A stretch of 64,000 nucleotides of DNA from Actinostola sp. cb2023 (Eukaryota > Cnidaria > Anthozoa > Actiniaria > Actinostolidae), in assembly GCA_033675265.1 (NCBI GenBank), contig JAUJYZ010001394.1, forward strand, positions 36,001 to 100,000, in the 5' to 3' direction. Both the position numbers and the translations under genes were made by a program. The notes beneath the pieces are model-generated. The model was given only the letters and a program-made list of their open reading frames with translations, did no database searches and was not told the DNA's origin. The number at the start of each line of letters is the position of its first letter. The first letter of the stretch is position 1. Positions 35,340-47,579 of this stretch are shown piece after piece.

Positions 35340-36868
35340 AATTATTATTAAAATTGTTATATTCATCGATGATGAGGCAGGTTGACAAAGACACAGACAC
35401 AGACACAAGTCAAGAGCATTAAGAAATGTCATGTTCTGAAAACAAAATTCAAAAAAGAAAACTTTGATGAAATCATGTTGAAGAAGTTTAAATCCATCAA
35501 AGTAAGTAGGTCGACTTTACTGCGGTTCTCAGTATTATGCGAACTCAGACATTCAAACAGTCGGCTGGAACTGTTTTTTCGCCACCGTCAATCAAATTCA
35601 AAACTCAAATAAATTCAAAACTAAATACATTATTCGACCAAATGATCCATAAGTTAGCTCAAAATCATATTTGGTTGGAAATTTCCCCCGCCCTAGCAGG
35701 GCGAAAAAGATACCAAAAAGTACTGACTGCTGTACTATTTGTATTTATTTTCTGCTGTTATGCAGGTACTCACTTGTACGACCCTGTACATTGCATTGTA
35801 TCAGCGATTTGAAGAGGTTCATACAGGAACGAAACTAGTCATTGCTATTTGATCTTTGTAGTGCGTGAAAGATGTAATGTTAAATAAATACTACAAAGAA
35901 TATGAAGCAAGTCTTTCGCGGTCTCAACAAGATAAATATCCAGAAAAAAAATGGTTTTTGCTTCTGGCTTTAATATTAGTATTTTACAAACTACCTAAGT
36001 TTCGATCTTTCTTGGAACTTCTTCAGTGTAACGTTAGTCTCAGCCGATAAATGCTTAGTTAGACAATGCACTATGAGTGCAAATTCCAGATAAATAATGA
36101 TCTATTCCGGCTTTTTAGCGACGCGCGATATAGCGACTCAAAATGGTCCAACAACTTTGTTTCCATCAATACAACTTTGAGTCATCAGCCTGTATTTTAA
36201 ATGAAATTAATTATACCAAGCTTTAAAAGAAAATGAAGAATAGAGGACTCTATGGGATTCGAGAAGCGATTCGTGCGATATCGTTTTATTATTTCCTCGT
36301 GAAATTCAATGTGGTACTGATTCCGATCCCTCCTCATCTTATACACATATTTCAAACACCGTTGACAACAGGCGATCTGAAATGGATCATCTGAGATGAA
36401 GACAAATTATTGGAAACTGAGAGTATTTCGTTAGTAACGTGCGAAATTCATTCATTCGACCTCAAGTATGGAATCACGCTTGGTGTTCGAACGAGTCCGG
36501 CGGTAGTTAACGTGAATTTTCAGGCTTTTCAAAAGTTTCCGATCATCCAATTCAGATTGACCAGATTGACCCCCCGCTAATTTCGAAGGAAAATTTTAAA
36601 GATATTTGGAAATTTATAGCTGTGTTTATGATATTTTCAGAGATAAAACTGCGATTTGTAGAACCCAGAAATATTATTCGGATATTCTTTTTCGGATTTT
36701 CTCTCGGGCGGGAAATTAATTCAATCAGGTGTTTTTTTTCCTGATCTCTTTCTAATACATATTTTCTCAAAATTAAATTTATATGCATTTCTAGTCTTAG
36801 TGTCCATGAAAGGTTGAGTATAGATTGTGTCCTTTAAATCTCCAATTATTATTATTTTTTAACTTCAG
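35340..36868. other. Non-coding stretch upstream of PAN copy 2
   Basis: One possible exon: 35382-35502 encodes a Lys-rich frame ending FDEIMLKKFKSIK at a gtaagt donor, with no domain. 35813-35875 matches the dispersed repeat near 7560-7630. A signal-peptide exon for the downstream gene may lie here but was not identified. Confidence 0.4.
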
Positions 36869-39800
36869 CGTTTACAATACCATTTGTTTGTTGCCTTCGT
36901 TGCCTGGCAAATCAAACAAATCTACCCACAATACTGTCAGCCAATCACAAGTAACCCAGAAGAAGGCTTTGCTCTGATTGGTACAGAGTTCAAAACGCTG
37001 ATAACGATGACGTATGCCCTTTGTTTATTGGAATGCGAAAGCGACTTGAATTGTATGAGCATAAACTTTCACTTGGTGACAAAGAAATGTGAGCTGAACG
37101 CACAGACTAAGGAGACATTACCAGATATTTATAAAGAGAGACAAAACAGTATTTACTCACCAAACATGGACAACAGAACTCCAAGTAAGTATTATGTATA
37201 ACCGGTATCGTTGAAGTGCGACCTTCAAATCAGCTTGTCAGGTTTGGAAATAGCTGGACGTCAATCAAACAACGTGGGCGTGTCCAGTCTTTAGCCAATC
37301 ATAGCAAAGCTATTTTGATTGATGGCAGTTAAGACTGAAGTTTGTCTGAAAGCATTAATTGTAGTTTTCAGGGTCGCACTTCAACGATAATGGTTGTAAT
37401 ATCGTTTGTTACCATATTTAGTGCTGGAAGGTTCAACAACCTGATCCTGTCGTACGGTAGATACCCGTACTAATAATACATGGAAGTACCGGTCCTGCTA
37501 CTAATACCACCTGACGATAACACTGAATCACTAAGTTATTTTGTATACAGAATGTTGCATGTATTCGCAGAATTATGATGGAAAGCTCAGAGTTGTTTTA
37601 AAAAAGCCTCCCAATGTTACTTGATCGTAACTGAAAGTTGCCACCGCCTTTAACACTATATTAGCCTGCGTAGCAAGCGTTTTTTTAGACCTCGCGCAAG
37701 AGTTTTCGTTTTTTGGCCGCGCGAAAATTGGGGCGAGAGCAAAAAGGGGAAGGAGGGGGAGGTGGAAGGGCGAGAAGGAAATGCTTCACCTTTTTGCTCT
37801 CGCCCCAATTTTCGCGCGGCCAAAAAACGCTTGCTACGCAGGCTAACAATATATTTGATGCAGCTGAAACCTCAATCAATCAGACATCCATCACGATGCA
37901 GCACATGGTCTGCCTCATAGTCATGACTTAACTTATCAAATATATTATTATTTGCTATATTTTTGCTGTAGAACCACCTCCTTTGAAAGGTACAAAGGCA
38001 CGTCCAGCAAAGTCATGTCTTGATATACTGATCAGCAGTCATTCTAAGGGGACACGCGTGTATTGGTTAGACCCTCCCAACACAGGGACCCCAATCCAAG
38101 GTTTCTGTGATATGGACACTGATGGAGGTAATAATTATGCAGAAGGTACAGAAACACTGTACAACATTGCGCGCAATATTACAATATACCTTTTTTACAG
38201 ATACGGCGGCCATTTTGGATTATATTGTTTTGGCTAAAACATTATGGGAAGCTCAGGTTGCAAATGACCCAAAAACTGTACATGCAGTGTGAGTCGCGTC
38301 AATATATTACTTTTCTATGTCACTCTAACCATAGAATTGTATGACTTACTATCTACATGTGTTGTGTATTCATGACGAGCCGCACAGAATTTAAGGCAAT
38401 TACAGTTGATCGACAGTTGCTAGGATTAATTCAACAGGATTAAGTAAAGGTAGCTATCAACAGCTACGATAATGCATTATCGTATAATGCATGCTGAGCA
38501 TCGGTCTTGAGTCTTTCTCAATCACATTCCCGCGCTTTCTCTACACGACAACATATCGCTCTCTAAAATCTGCCATTTATGGTATATTTCTGCACGATAT
38601 TGGTTGATTTTGCCCAAATAGAGATATTCCATGTTCAAGCTATCTTTGTTGGTACCCAATGTGATTTGAAATTGCATTTTGACACGAAATAATTGATATA
38701 TAATTTGGCGGGAAGAAATGGCTTCTATTTTGTCCTGGAAGCAGCAGAGAAACTTGGCCCGCAAGAACTGTATCGCCGTGAGTATAGAGTTTGTTGTATT
38801 ATCTGGATGCTTCCTGCCTTGGGAAGTCTCGATTTGCTTTAATTTTAACAGCTAGAAGTTGTGTTTATTTATTACATGCAGGACCCCTGCCGGTCGATGG
38901 TCTGTGATTCAGTCGAAGACTGTGAACATCAGTAAACTTAAGTTCAGAAGACGCATAAGTCCGTCACTTTATAGACATCGATATCTAATATATAGTGAGA
39001 ACAATCGACATATTTCCAATTTAACTGAAAAGACAACAGCTAATTTCTCAATAATTAAGTAAGGATTATGTCAGAATATGGCATTCTAGTTAATAGAAAA
39101 CGAGTGCAGGTTTGGTCGAGGGTCGAGGGTCGAGGGTACCAAGTCGAGGGTCGAGGGTACCAAGTCGAGGGTTCTGAAAAATGTGATACGCGATTATAGG
39201 GAAAGACTATATTGCCATTAATAATAATTATTATAATGCCGAGTAATAAAACTGACTTATTATTCAAACTTCATACACTGTACTAAATTGTGGCTTCTGA
39301 TTGGCTAAACTCGATCACGTGATCATGTGTTATCGGCACTAGTGCCGTCTATCACAGTTTTACGCACGGTGCAGCGGTATCATGGCGGCTGTTGATCCTG
39401 ACAAAGACAGTTTAACCAACTAGCTAAAGAAGAAATATATGAAATAATAGCAGGTGCTCAGCCTAAAACGACTGTTCGTCAAACTCGTTGTGGAGTTTCA
39501 GTGATGAAAGGTAAAAAAGGAACCTAATTATTATTCAAAACAAGAACTTTTTGCCGTCGGTTCAGTTTTTGTTCGTTGAGTGAAAAAGCTCAAACCTTAA
39601 AAATGATGAATGAAACTTGCCTTGTTATGACTTAAAAACAAAAAAATAAATGCATTATTCGTGTTTTCTTTGTAGAATAGTTGCAATTGGAATGGTTGTA
39701 GAGGAGATATCCAGCGGAAGCGTCGTAAGATCTAGCTAAATATATTTTTGCTTTATTTACCGTGATTAAAATTATATTTTGAACATTTCACAACTGCAGT

Positions 39801-42800
39801 GTATTCAGTTTGAATAATAAAATGAAATTACTTCAAAATTTCAATTTTTGCTAACTTTGGTGTGCTCTTTTCAAATATTATATTTTTGTTTTTGTTGGAT
39901 TAAAATATAAAAATGTCACGCAAGACCAGCAAACTCCCCATTTGGTACCTATAAACTAGTGCAAATCGGCGGCCACTGAGAATTTCAGTCGTAATTTATC
40001 ACACGTACGTCCATTCCTGTTTATCATTCACCATTTTTCTGAATTCTGAAAAAAAAACTTAACCAAAACGTTTATATATACGTAAAGTTATTATTTGTTT
40101 TCATCAAACAGAAGAAGAAAAAAAGAATTGAAAAGGTCGATCTCTTCCAGTGACTTTACAATCTCTAAAGTCTCTTTCCTTTCACTCCCTTCAGCTCTAA
40201 TGCATGGATCAATTCCAGCTGTTACCATCCCCCCCCCCGGGCTGACCCCCGGGGATTTGTAATTTTTTTTTCTTGGGACTACAAATTCCCTGCCCCTGAG
40301 CCGCCAGAAATAACAAATTACCCGCCCCAGGGCAACGGAAAAGCAACCAACAATTGAATAATATTAAACGGCATGTTTAACAATAAAGCTAGACACCTTT
40401 TAGAAATAATTATTGACCATATAACAGTAGAGATAAGAAGTCATCTGTGCCGTTAAACACTGCCTTTTTTTTCAAAGAAAGCCTTTAACTTTGCAAGATC
40501 TTGTTTTTCAAGCCAATCGGCGACAAAAGTAATCTCTTTACCGACAAATTTCATTATTATGAATTCCTCCATTGATTATACGCTCGGTCAAGTTATCCCC
40601 GCCCCCCCACCCCCGGGGCAACCACGTTGTTGTACAAAATCCCCGCCCCTGGACACAGGTCCTTACAAATCCCTGGGGTATGCCGGGGGGGGGGGGGGGG
40701 GGGGGGGTGGTAACAGCTGGAATTGATCCATGCATAACTCTTACATTCAATTTACCTACTTCCCTTTGCTCCTCATTTCTCCTTTTCTTCCATATTCCAG
40801 CCTTCCATTCTAACTTTCTTTCCCTCCCCAAAAACATTAAATTCACACTCAATTCCCATCCCAGTCTAAAATCCTAAGAACGGCTGCAAAGGAGAATAAT
40901 CCCGGCCAAGATCACTAGTACCTAAGAACGGCTATGCGATTGTCTGGCCCCATTGTCTGCCACTGAAGATAACATCTGATGTCTGGCGGGTATTGCCTTT
41001 TGTGAATGCCGATTGTGTCACATCGTGTCTGAAATTCCTCTGCGTTTCTTCATATTTGTAACAAACAATACTGCAAGCAAATATAATTTCCTAGATCAAG
41101 CGACAATTTGTGTTCTAGGATAATACTGCAGTAGAAAGTTTAAGTCTTTTTGGCAAAAAATGTTAATATACTTCATTATTAATCAGTATTAATGATAATT
41201 TTTGTCGTATGTACTCGTATGTCACTCGTATGCTACTCGTATGTACTCGTATGTTACTCGTATGTTACTCGTATGTATCCGTATGTAGTTTTAGACAAGA
41301 TCATTCATATATAGGAAGGTAAAACATGAAACTATCTCTTTGAAATACAACACTATTTTCAGTCAATCATGCTTCTTCGATACAATATCATTTCTGCATA
41401 ATAAACACAACTGCTTCTCTCTCGATACAGCACTTGCGGATACCTTTTAAACGGGTTTTTGAAACCACGGCGTGACGGCAGTCATGCAGCAAGCACAGCG
41501 ACATCAGTTATCTGCTGGGTAATATATTGAAACTCGATACGGTCACATACTTCGCATTTTAGTTGTGTACCGATACGATCAAATACTTCGCATTCTTGTT
41601 TCATTCTTCGGCCAAACAAAAATAATAAAAAGAAAGCCCATTTTATAACTCGGACTTCCTCCGGAAGTGTCCGAGTAATTACGACTGAAATTCTCAGTGG
41701 AGCCGATTTGCACAAGTTTTTAGGTACCGACTTTCCATTGTTTATGTCAGTTTTATTACTCGGCATTATAATAATTATTATTAATGGCAATATAGTCTTT
41801 CCCTATAATCGCGTATCACATTTTTCAGAACCCTCGACTTGGTACCCTCGACCCTCGACTTGGTACCCTCGACCCTCGACTTGGTACCCTCGACCCTCGA
41901 CCCTCGACCAAAACCTAGACTCATAGAAAACCTATAGTCATATAAATACTACGCAATCAGAATTATGAGCTTAGAATTATATCGTTGTCCACAGTTGTAA
42001 CTGCTCTACAGGATCTAAGTAAGTGTATTTCCAAAAGCAGCGCCCGGTACCTTGCAGCTCTACTGAGGAGCGGTTCTTTCACAAATCTAACCAAAGTATG
42101 AAATGACAACAAAAGCCCGGCTCTTCTCTTTACTTTACGTGTTCTTATCCCGGGTGTATCGCCTGATAAGAACGAGCAATCGGGTGTGTCGCCTTTGCTC
42201 AGTGAGTGTAAAGAGAATTTAGCCAGAATTTCGGATGACTTTCGCTTTTAAATTTGATAAAGATAATACTAATTAAGAAAATTCAGCAAAGCAAAATCAA
42301 ATCAATCGCTGTTTTCTTGTCGATTTCATAAGTCGACAACAATATAATTTTTGTTTTTGAACAACGGAATTCGGTTTCGTAATAATTTATTATAACGAGA
42401 AATGCGAATGCTCTGTGATGAGTTATAGACATGTTCATTATAACAAGCCGCTAGGAAAGTGATAATTGGATTAGGCTGCGAGTACAATAGAAACCGTGAT
42501 TCCCTGCCGAGATTTCCACCAACTTTTTTAGCGGTGGAAACGCCTTAGCTAAGCAGTGCGGCTCGCCATGTTGTGTACTTTTGTACAAATTCATTGCTTT
42601 AAATTAGGTTTTCGTAGTTTTTCATGGCCAAATGATTACTTGCTTGGCCCCTGGGCATCCCATAATTTACTAAAAAATAAAAAAAAATTCCCTGATGGTG
42701 ATCACGAAATTGAATCCGTTTTTCCCCATCGTTTTAAAAGCTTAAAGGGGGACTAGTACGTACATCGTTCAAAGTTTAATTTAGCTGAAACTTCACTGAA

Positions 42801-43920
42801 ATAATCTCAAAGATCCATTCAATCACTGGTTATTTTTTTTCTCAAAAATTCTAATGGTTAGTAATTTTTTTTATGAAACTCTAGAGGTGCCAGTGACGTC
42901 ACTTACTCAACCCAAACTCAGCTCCATAGATTTCTTTGTACATTGTGATCAAAATATCTGAACGGTTTGTTCAGATAACAGCTCTGAACTGAAGAAAACT
43001 AGTCAAACAATCAATCCTAAGCTCATATAAGGTAAGAAAACTCCTTCACACAAACGTTTAGCTTCATAGAAATAAAATAATTCAAGACATTAAACACGAC
43101 GAAATGTACGGAGCGAAGCCGTGATGATTGCTTGGGTTCAGTAAGTGACGTCACTGACACTTCTAAAGAGTCATAAAAATGTATTACTTCCCATTGGGAT
43201 TTTTGAGAGAAAAATTAACCAGTGATTGTATGGGTCTTTGAGATTATTTCAGTGAAGTTTCAGCTAAATCAAACTTTGAACGATTTACGTACTAGTCCCC
43301 CTTTAATATATTAGATATTCCAATACAATGATTCAGGTGGCTGGACGATGGTCAAAAGAACAATCCTGCAAAGTAAGACGTTACCTATCAAAAAATCATA
43401 TGATACCTATGACGTCATTTCCGCCTTCAGTAATAATAGCCAGAACGTCGTACCTACAGGAGTCGCCATGCTGGATATCCTCAACAAGATGGGATTTCAC
43501 CAGATTCATTTCTATTGTCATAAGAAATCAGTGGGTAGAGTGGTGAGCATCATGACCAAGAACAACACCGCTGGCCAGCAAGTAGTGCGGTATTTTACCG
43601 ACGATGCATTTGCCAAGACTACTTTCCCTGACGCTTGTGGATCGTTTGACAGACTTCCCGAAGACACGTCAATTCTGGCTCAGAATTGTGCTAAATGGGG
43701 TAAAGATAGTTCTGGAAATGTACAAGTCAACAAATGGGGTCGAATTCAGGACCATGGGATTAGCCGTTTGGCTACGCGTCCATTCGCTATGGATACAGTA
43801 CCTGCTCGTGGCTTTGGTTGTACTTGGAAAAAAGCTAAAGCACGTTTTTATTGTGATGATAGCTTTGTTAGTCCCCAACCATACAACGTGCTGGACACAT
43901 GGCGTATATCCGTTCGCTAG
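36869..43920 (+). CDS. PAN/apple plus fibrinogen-related secreted protein, copy 2
   Basis: Exons 36869-37184, 37972-38127 and 43337-43920 (TAG) have the same phases and borders as copy 1 and give 1056 nt, 352 codons, unbroken. Exon 1: hydrophobic LFVAFVAWQ, then the PAN core CLLECESDLNC...KKCELN. Exon 2: KARPAKSCLDI to GFCDMDTDGG. Exon 3: GWTMVKRTILQS to TWRISVR. Compared with copy 1, exon 2 is 6 nt longer (an extra Pro-Pro at its start). The middle of exon 3 (residues after KWG) is clearly more diverged than its first half, where copies 1 and 2 are nearly identical. Intron 2 is 5.2 kb against 136 bp in copy 1, filled with mobile DNA. The first coding exon is not seen. The function is inferred as extracellular binding. 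Confidence 0.82.
37207..37388. mobile_element. MITE in intron 1 of PAN copy 2
   Basis: atcgttgaagtgcgacc at the left and ggtcgcacttcaacgat at the right; the interior has the inverted pair aatagctggacgtcaatcaa / ttgattgatggcagtt. Confidence 0.88.
37661..37846. mobile_element. AGCCTGCGTAGCAAGCG MITE in intron 1 of PAN copy 2
   Basis: The termini ttagcctgcgtagcaagcg and cgcttgctacgcaggctaa enclose arms with ggccgcgcgaaaattggggc and mirror around a purine-rich loop. GC-rich against the AT-rich intron. Confidence 0.93.
38128..39104. other. Intron 2 of PAN copy 2, proximal part
   Basis: 38128-38200 resembles the sequence after exon 2 of copy 3 (ttgcgcgcaatatt in both), showing shared ancestry of the intron. 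The rest holds nothing recognised. Confidence 0.5.
39382..39510 (+). pseudogene. First-exon remnant of an element gene
   Basis: ATGGCGGCTGTTGATCCTGA starts at 39382; after a one-base shift near 39410 the frame reads FNQLAKEEIYEIIAGAQPKT and then TVRQTRCGVSVMK to a GT donor at 39511. The pattern resembles N-termini of cnidarian tyrosine-recombinase/Crypton-type or DUF3504 proteins, but this is memory of style, not a proven match. No downstream exon was found. Confidence 0.4.
40201..40737. mobile_element. MITE with poly-C/poly-G flanked termini
   Basis: tgcatggatcaattccagct with gttacc at the left, mirrored by ggtaacagctggaattgatc and catgca at the right. Each arm continues in a C or G run and repeats of ccccgg. 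The proline/glycine-rich frames over it are artefacts. Confidence 0.9.
41205..41287. repeat. 10-11-bp minisatellite (tactcgtatgt)
   Basis: About eight copies of actcgtatgt with t, c or ct spacers. Confidence 0.93.
41345..41690. repeat. Dispersed repeat, second copy
   Basis: Shares aaacacaactgcttctctct and the cggacttcctccggaagtgt hairpin region with 10790-11215. Confidence 0.75.
41940..42740. other. Intron 2 of PAN copy 2, distal part
   Basis: No exon recognised. A short inverted pair at 42123-42230 (ctcttctctttacttta, gtgtaaagagaattt) and the repeated word cgggtgt(a/g)tcgcct suggest another small repeat. Confidence 0.4.
42746..43302. mobile_element. TTAA MITE with AGGGGGACT ends, copy 2
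   Basis: AGGGGGACTAGTACGT at the left, mirror at the right, ttaa at 42742-42745 and 43303-43306. The arms are about 130 bp and include gaaacttcactgaaataatc. Its right end lies 35 bp upstream of exon 3 of the PAN gene, so it now supplies the likely branch-point region of that intron. Confidence 0.93.
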
Positions 43921-44026
43921 TCTTGTTTGATTGGCTTTATTTTTCCTGAAAACACTGCACCCCCTGAAAACTTATCATTTAATTATATGTTTTATTTAAT
44001 TGATCACAGTCCTGTGGGAAAAAAAT

Positions 44027-44062
44027 CCCGAAGTGATGAAGGGCTATGCCCGAAACGTCTGT
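44027..44062 (+). other. Hammerhead-like motif in a retroelement-type sequence
   Basis: aagtgatgaagggctatgcc followed by cgaaacgtc: a GATGA core, a stem (gggc/gccc) and GAAAC, the order of a hammerhead ribozyme centre. The invariant C before TGATGA is G here, so cleavage is doubtful. Similar words occur near the ends of Penelope-like and related retroelements. Confidence 0.4.
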
Positions 44063-44195
44063 AAAAATACAATTGACACTTTTCAAAATAATTTTGTAAC
44101 CATTGTTTTATCTAAAAAGTAAGTGTTACGCATCTCAGCCAAGAACTTCTAGTTCATTTTCTGTATTATATGACATAGCTGTTTGAGTAACGGGG

Positions 44196-44795
<600 letters not shown>

Positions 44796-44901
44796 AATAA
44801 TTACTGATAAGAACTATGATATATTTATAGAAATATTTAAAATCTTTGAGTTAATTTGATTAAAGTCTTTGAGCTAATTTGAACTCCATTGCACAGTAGT
44901 T

Positions 44902-45065
44902 GCCTCGGTAGCTCAGTGGGTAGAGCACCTGTCATGAAATCGGGGTGTCTGGGTTCGAATCCCGCTCGAGGCGTCTGATTTTTTCCGAACATTTGTTCTG
45001 TATATTCTCCATCAGTTTTCATTTCAATAACAATAATAATAATAATAATAATTATTATTATTATA
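44902..45065 (+). repeat. tRNA-derived SINE with AAT tail
   Basis: 44902-44973 folds as a tRNA: acceptor gcctcgg/tcgaggc pairs fully (one G-U), D-arm gctc/gagc pairs, A-box tagctcagtggg, B-box ggttcgaatcc exact. The anticodon and T stems are imperfect. A short body and an aat-rich tail (45028-45055) follow, the layout of a SINE. A free tRNA gene is less likely. Confidence 0.75.
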
Positions 45066-45509
45066 ATAATTATAATAGAGATTAATCGGGATGGCCGGTC
45101 ACGTGACCTGTTAGCGCATATAGCCAATTGTGTAACTAAAACACTTATATCATGACCAGCACGTGCGACTGCAACCATATAAAATGACACTCGACAGACA
45201 ATGGTATTTATAACAATAGCACACTTGCACCTTTATCCCATGTTAATTGAGGACAATATAATAAAGTCATTACTAAAATAATTGTTTCTATTTAGCAAAC
45301 AACTATTCCCACTTTATTGTAAACAAACTTGTTCCTTTGTAGTGTATGATCGGAAATGATTATATGGGACATCCGGTATTTATAAGCCGAATGATACCCT
45401 CCATTTTTATTTCGGCTATTTGTTGTCGAGCCACATGGATTTACTGAAAATCTATTCTGAATCTCGAGTTGTGGTTCCTTCTTTCCTTCATCTCCCTGGT
45501 ATGTATCTT

Positions 45510-46241
45510 TTCCTCTCTCTCTTGAGGTTTCAACTTGTTCCAATGCTTGTACTGACGTCTTCCGACAGCGCAGCAGGCACAGCTTTCTTGATGGCTTTCT
45601 TGGCCAGACTTTTGACCGCCTTCTTTGTGAGTCGACGGCGAAGCGCTCGCCTAAGACTGGCTTTGGCTACTCGTCGCATCCCGGTACGGGCCAGGAACCC
45701 CCAAAACCCGCCACGTTGGTGGTTCGTCGTCGTCGTCGTACTCTCGCCATCTTCAGGCGCCATGAGCATTCCTAAAGGGACGTGGGGCCGCTCCATGCGC
45801 GAAGAAATCCACACATCCTTCGGCCAAGCGTTTCCCAATGTTTTCCAACACGCACGTCGACAATTTCGCTTTTCCTCTGCGTTGGAGACGTCGTTGTCGT
45901 CATCATTTTCCCGATCCGACGTAGATGGGCGGGCGTGGTCTACGACCACCACCTTTATTGATGTGGGGAAGGGTACGACCTCCATTGAGCGACGATACAT
46001 GGTCCAATTGGTGAAACAATTGCCACATCTCAGTGATCGCTTCTTCGTTCGGGAGAAAACCCCATCGGACCAAATCTAGTCGATACTCAGACTGAGGCTC
46101 CAGCAGCTGCGAGGAGGAGGTGTCGTTGTGCCATCGGTCGGTCATCTCATCAAACCCCGGCAGGATCAGTTCGTCCATTCGTTGCTCACGTACACTTCTT
46201 GCGGTCCCAGTCCCGGGGGAAAATGTGCGTGCGTAACCCAA
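45510..46241 (-). pseudogene. Viral-structural-like gene pair, copy 2
   Basis: Two overlapping minus-strand frames. 46241-45903 contains MDELILPGFDEMTDRWHND and ends RRPRPPIYVGSGK. 46000-45530 contains PEDGESTTTTTNHQRGGFWG, then a strongly basic amphipathic stretch (RRALRRRLTKKAVKSLAKKA) and AVPAALSEDVSTSIG. The second matches copy 1 at 13560-13827. Relative to copy 1 a short piece after the SIG residues is lost, which ends the frame early. The block is distinctly GC-richer than the flanks. Basic core or minor capsid proteins of Polinton/adintovirus-like elements are one possible source; no family match can be claimed. Confidence 0.5.
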
Positions 46242-46249
46242 CTACATGG

Positions 46250-47430
46250 GCGTGTCCGTTTCAAAGTCGAACAGCAAGTAATCGTAAGGTCGGTCGGTGG
46301 CGTTTTGTGTAGGGGTGCATGTACAACCATGGCCCTAAAAACCTTACCCTATATACAAATACTCGTAAAAATGTAAAAATAATGATTAAGGCTGTAAAAC
46401 AAAACATACCCTATCCCAGTACAAATGGGCAAAATATATACCCCAGACCTGAGAAGCTCGAAAACCATACTCTATATTGGACGGCAAATAACCGTGTAGC
46501 TTATATATATGATAGTACAATACCCCTCCCTCCCCCACCTCCCCGGGATACGTACGTACATGTACGTAGCGATGGGCTTCGCTCGATGAAATTGAAAGTC
46601 AACCTGCCTAAGATACTCGTGAACTGAAACATTTATAGAGACACATGATAGAAGCTTTGAAATTAAAACCTTTATCAGTTTTACAAACTTGAACTTAATT
46701 AATCTGAAGCATTGTAAAGAAATTGAGGGTACTCGAGATTCTTGTTCAAAGCACAGTTGTGGTATTTTAGCCTGACTTGCTGAAACCCCTTGTCTGCTAC
46801 ATCTTCAGTAGACTGATTCCAAAAGTCGGTCTGTTCGCTCTTTGTCGATTCTGAGCGACCTCCAGGGTAAAAGAGCGAAAACAGTCTACTTCTTCAGCAC
46901 TAGCGAATATAAATTTTGGCGGCGACTCGTGTAGTACAAGAGATTCCCAAGAACTTGGCCTCAATCGGCTTCGAATTGTATAAAAACCGCTTCTCCTTTC
47001 GAATTCACTTCAGCAAATACTCTAAAAATTAGGCTTTGCGACCTTTTCCTTATCACAAGGAGTTTATAAAATTGAGTTTTGTTCTGTTTTATAACGATAC
47101 ACCATCTCAGAATCTATCTGATCAAAATCATTATCGAACGCCAGTGTTTAGACCGTCGCTTCAAACGACGGAGATCAATTTTCATTTAAAACAATAGAGG
47201 TATTTGATTGACAGCTGATTAACCAATGGGAATTTTACGTTGAAAATTTGAACGTAAAATACGAGGAATGTGGGGGTATCATTGCACGCGTTCCCTTCCG
47301 CTCTCTCCCCAATCCCCTCTCCCCATCCCCACCCCACTCCTCTCCTCCTCCTCCCCTTCCCCCTCCCTCCTTCCCTTTTCCCGTGCGCCGCTAGGCTACC
47401 TAAGGCTCAGTGATTATCGGTGATTTCGGC
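46250..47430. other. Non-coding stretch
   Basis: No exon recognised. 47290-47390 is an unusually C/T-rich strip (ctctcccc, cctcctcc). Confidence 0.4.
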
Positions 47431-47441
47431 GAATAATTAGT

Positions 47442-47579
47442 TCTTATTAACCGAGCGGGAGGTCTGTACAGGAAAATCTTGACCGAGGTCGTGAAAGTAC
47501 AGACCGAGCGCAGCGAGGTCTGTACCACGACCGAGGTCAAGATTTTCCTGTACAGACCGACCAAGCTCGGTTAATAAGA
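47442..47579. mobile_element. Palindromic MITE with ACCGAG-type arms
   Basis: tcttattaaccgagc and gaggtctgtacaggaaaatc with cttgaccgaggtcgtg are mirrored on the right; the loop is agtacagaccgagcgcagcg. Possibly the left end of a longer element, because 48519-48535 (actcggccatataataatt) resembles the outer sequence. Confidence 0.88.

Larger units (their letters stand above)
39105..41928. mobile_element. 2.8-kb element with minisatellite-bearing TIRs
   Basis: 39105-39260 and 41745-41928 are inverted copies: cgagggtaccaagtcgaggg satellite, then aaatgtgatacgcgattata and taatgccgagtaataaaac. Each TIR carries tandem 21-bp units (cctcgacttggtaccctcga), two in the left and three in the right. The interior contains an exon-like remnant (39382), a nested C/G-rich MITE (40201) and the shared repeat at 41345-41690. 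No transposase survives. It lies in intron 2 of the PAN gene. Confidence 0.75.

Noticed and set aside
37685..37931. Short frames with Gly- or Pro-rich stretches
   Set aside because: They run across the AGCCTGCGTAGC palindromic element.
40538..40877. Proline/glycine-rich frames on both strands
   Set aside because: They cross the C/G runs of the MITE at 40201-40737.
42556..42756. 66-codon frame just before the TTAA MITE
   Set aside because: Reaches into the MITE end, no splice signals or domain; could be chance.
44902..44973. Functional tRNA gene
   Set aside because: Anticodon and T stems are imperfect and an AAT-tailed body follows, so a SINE is more likely.
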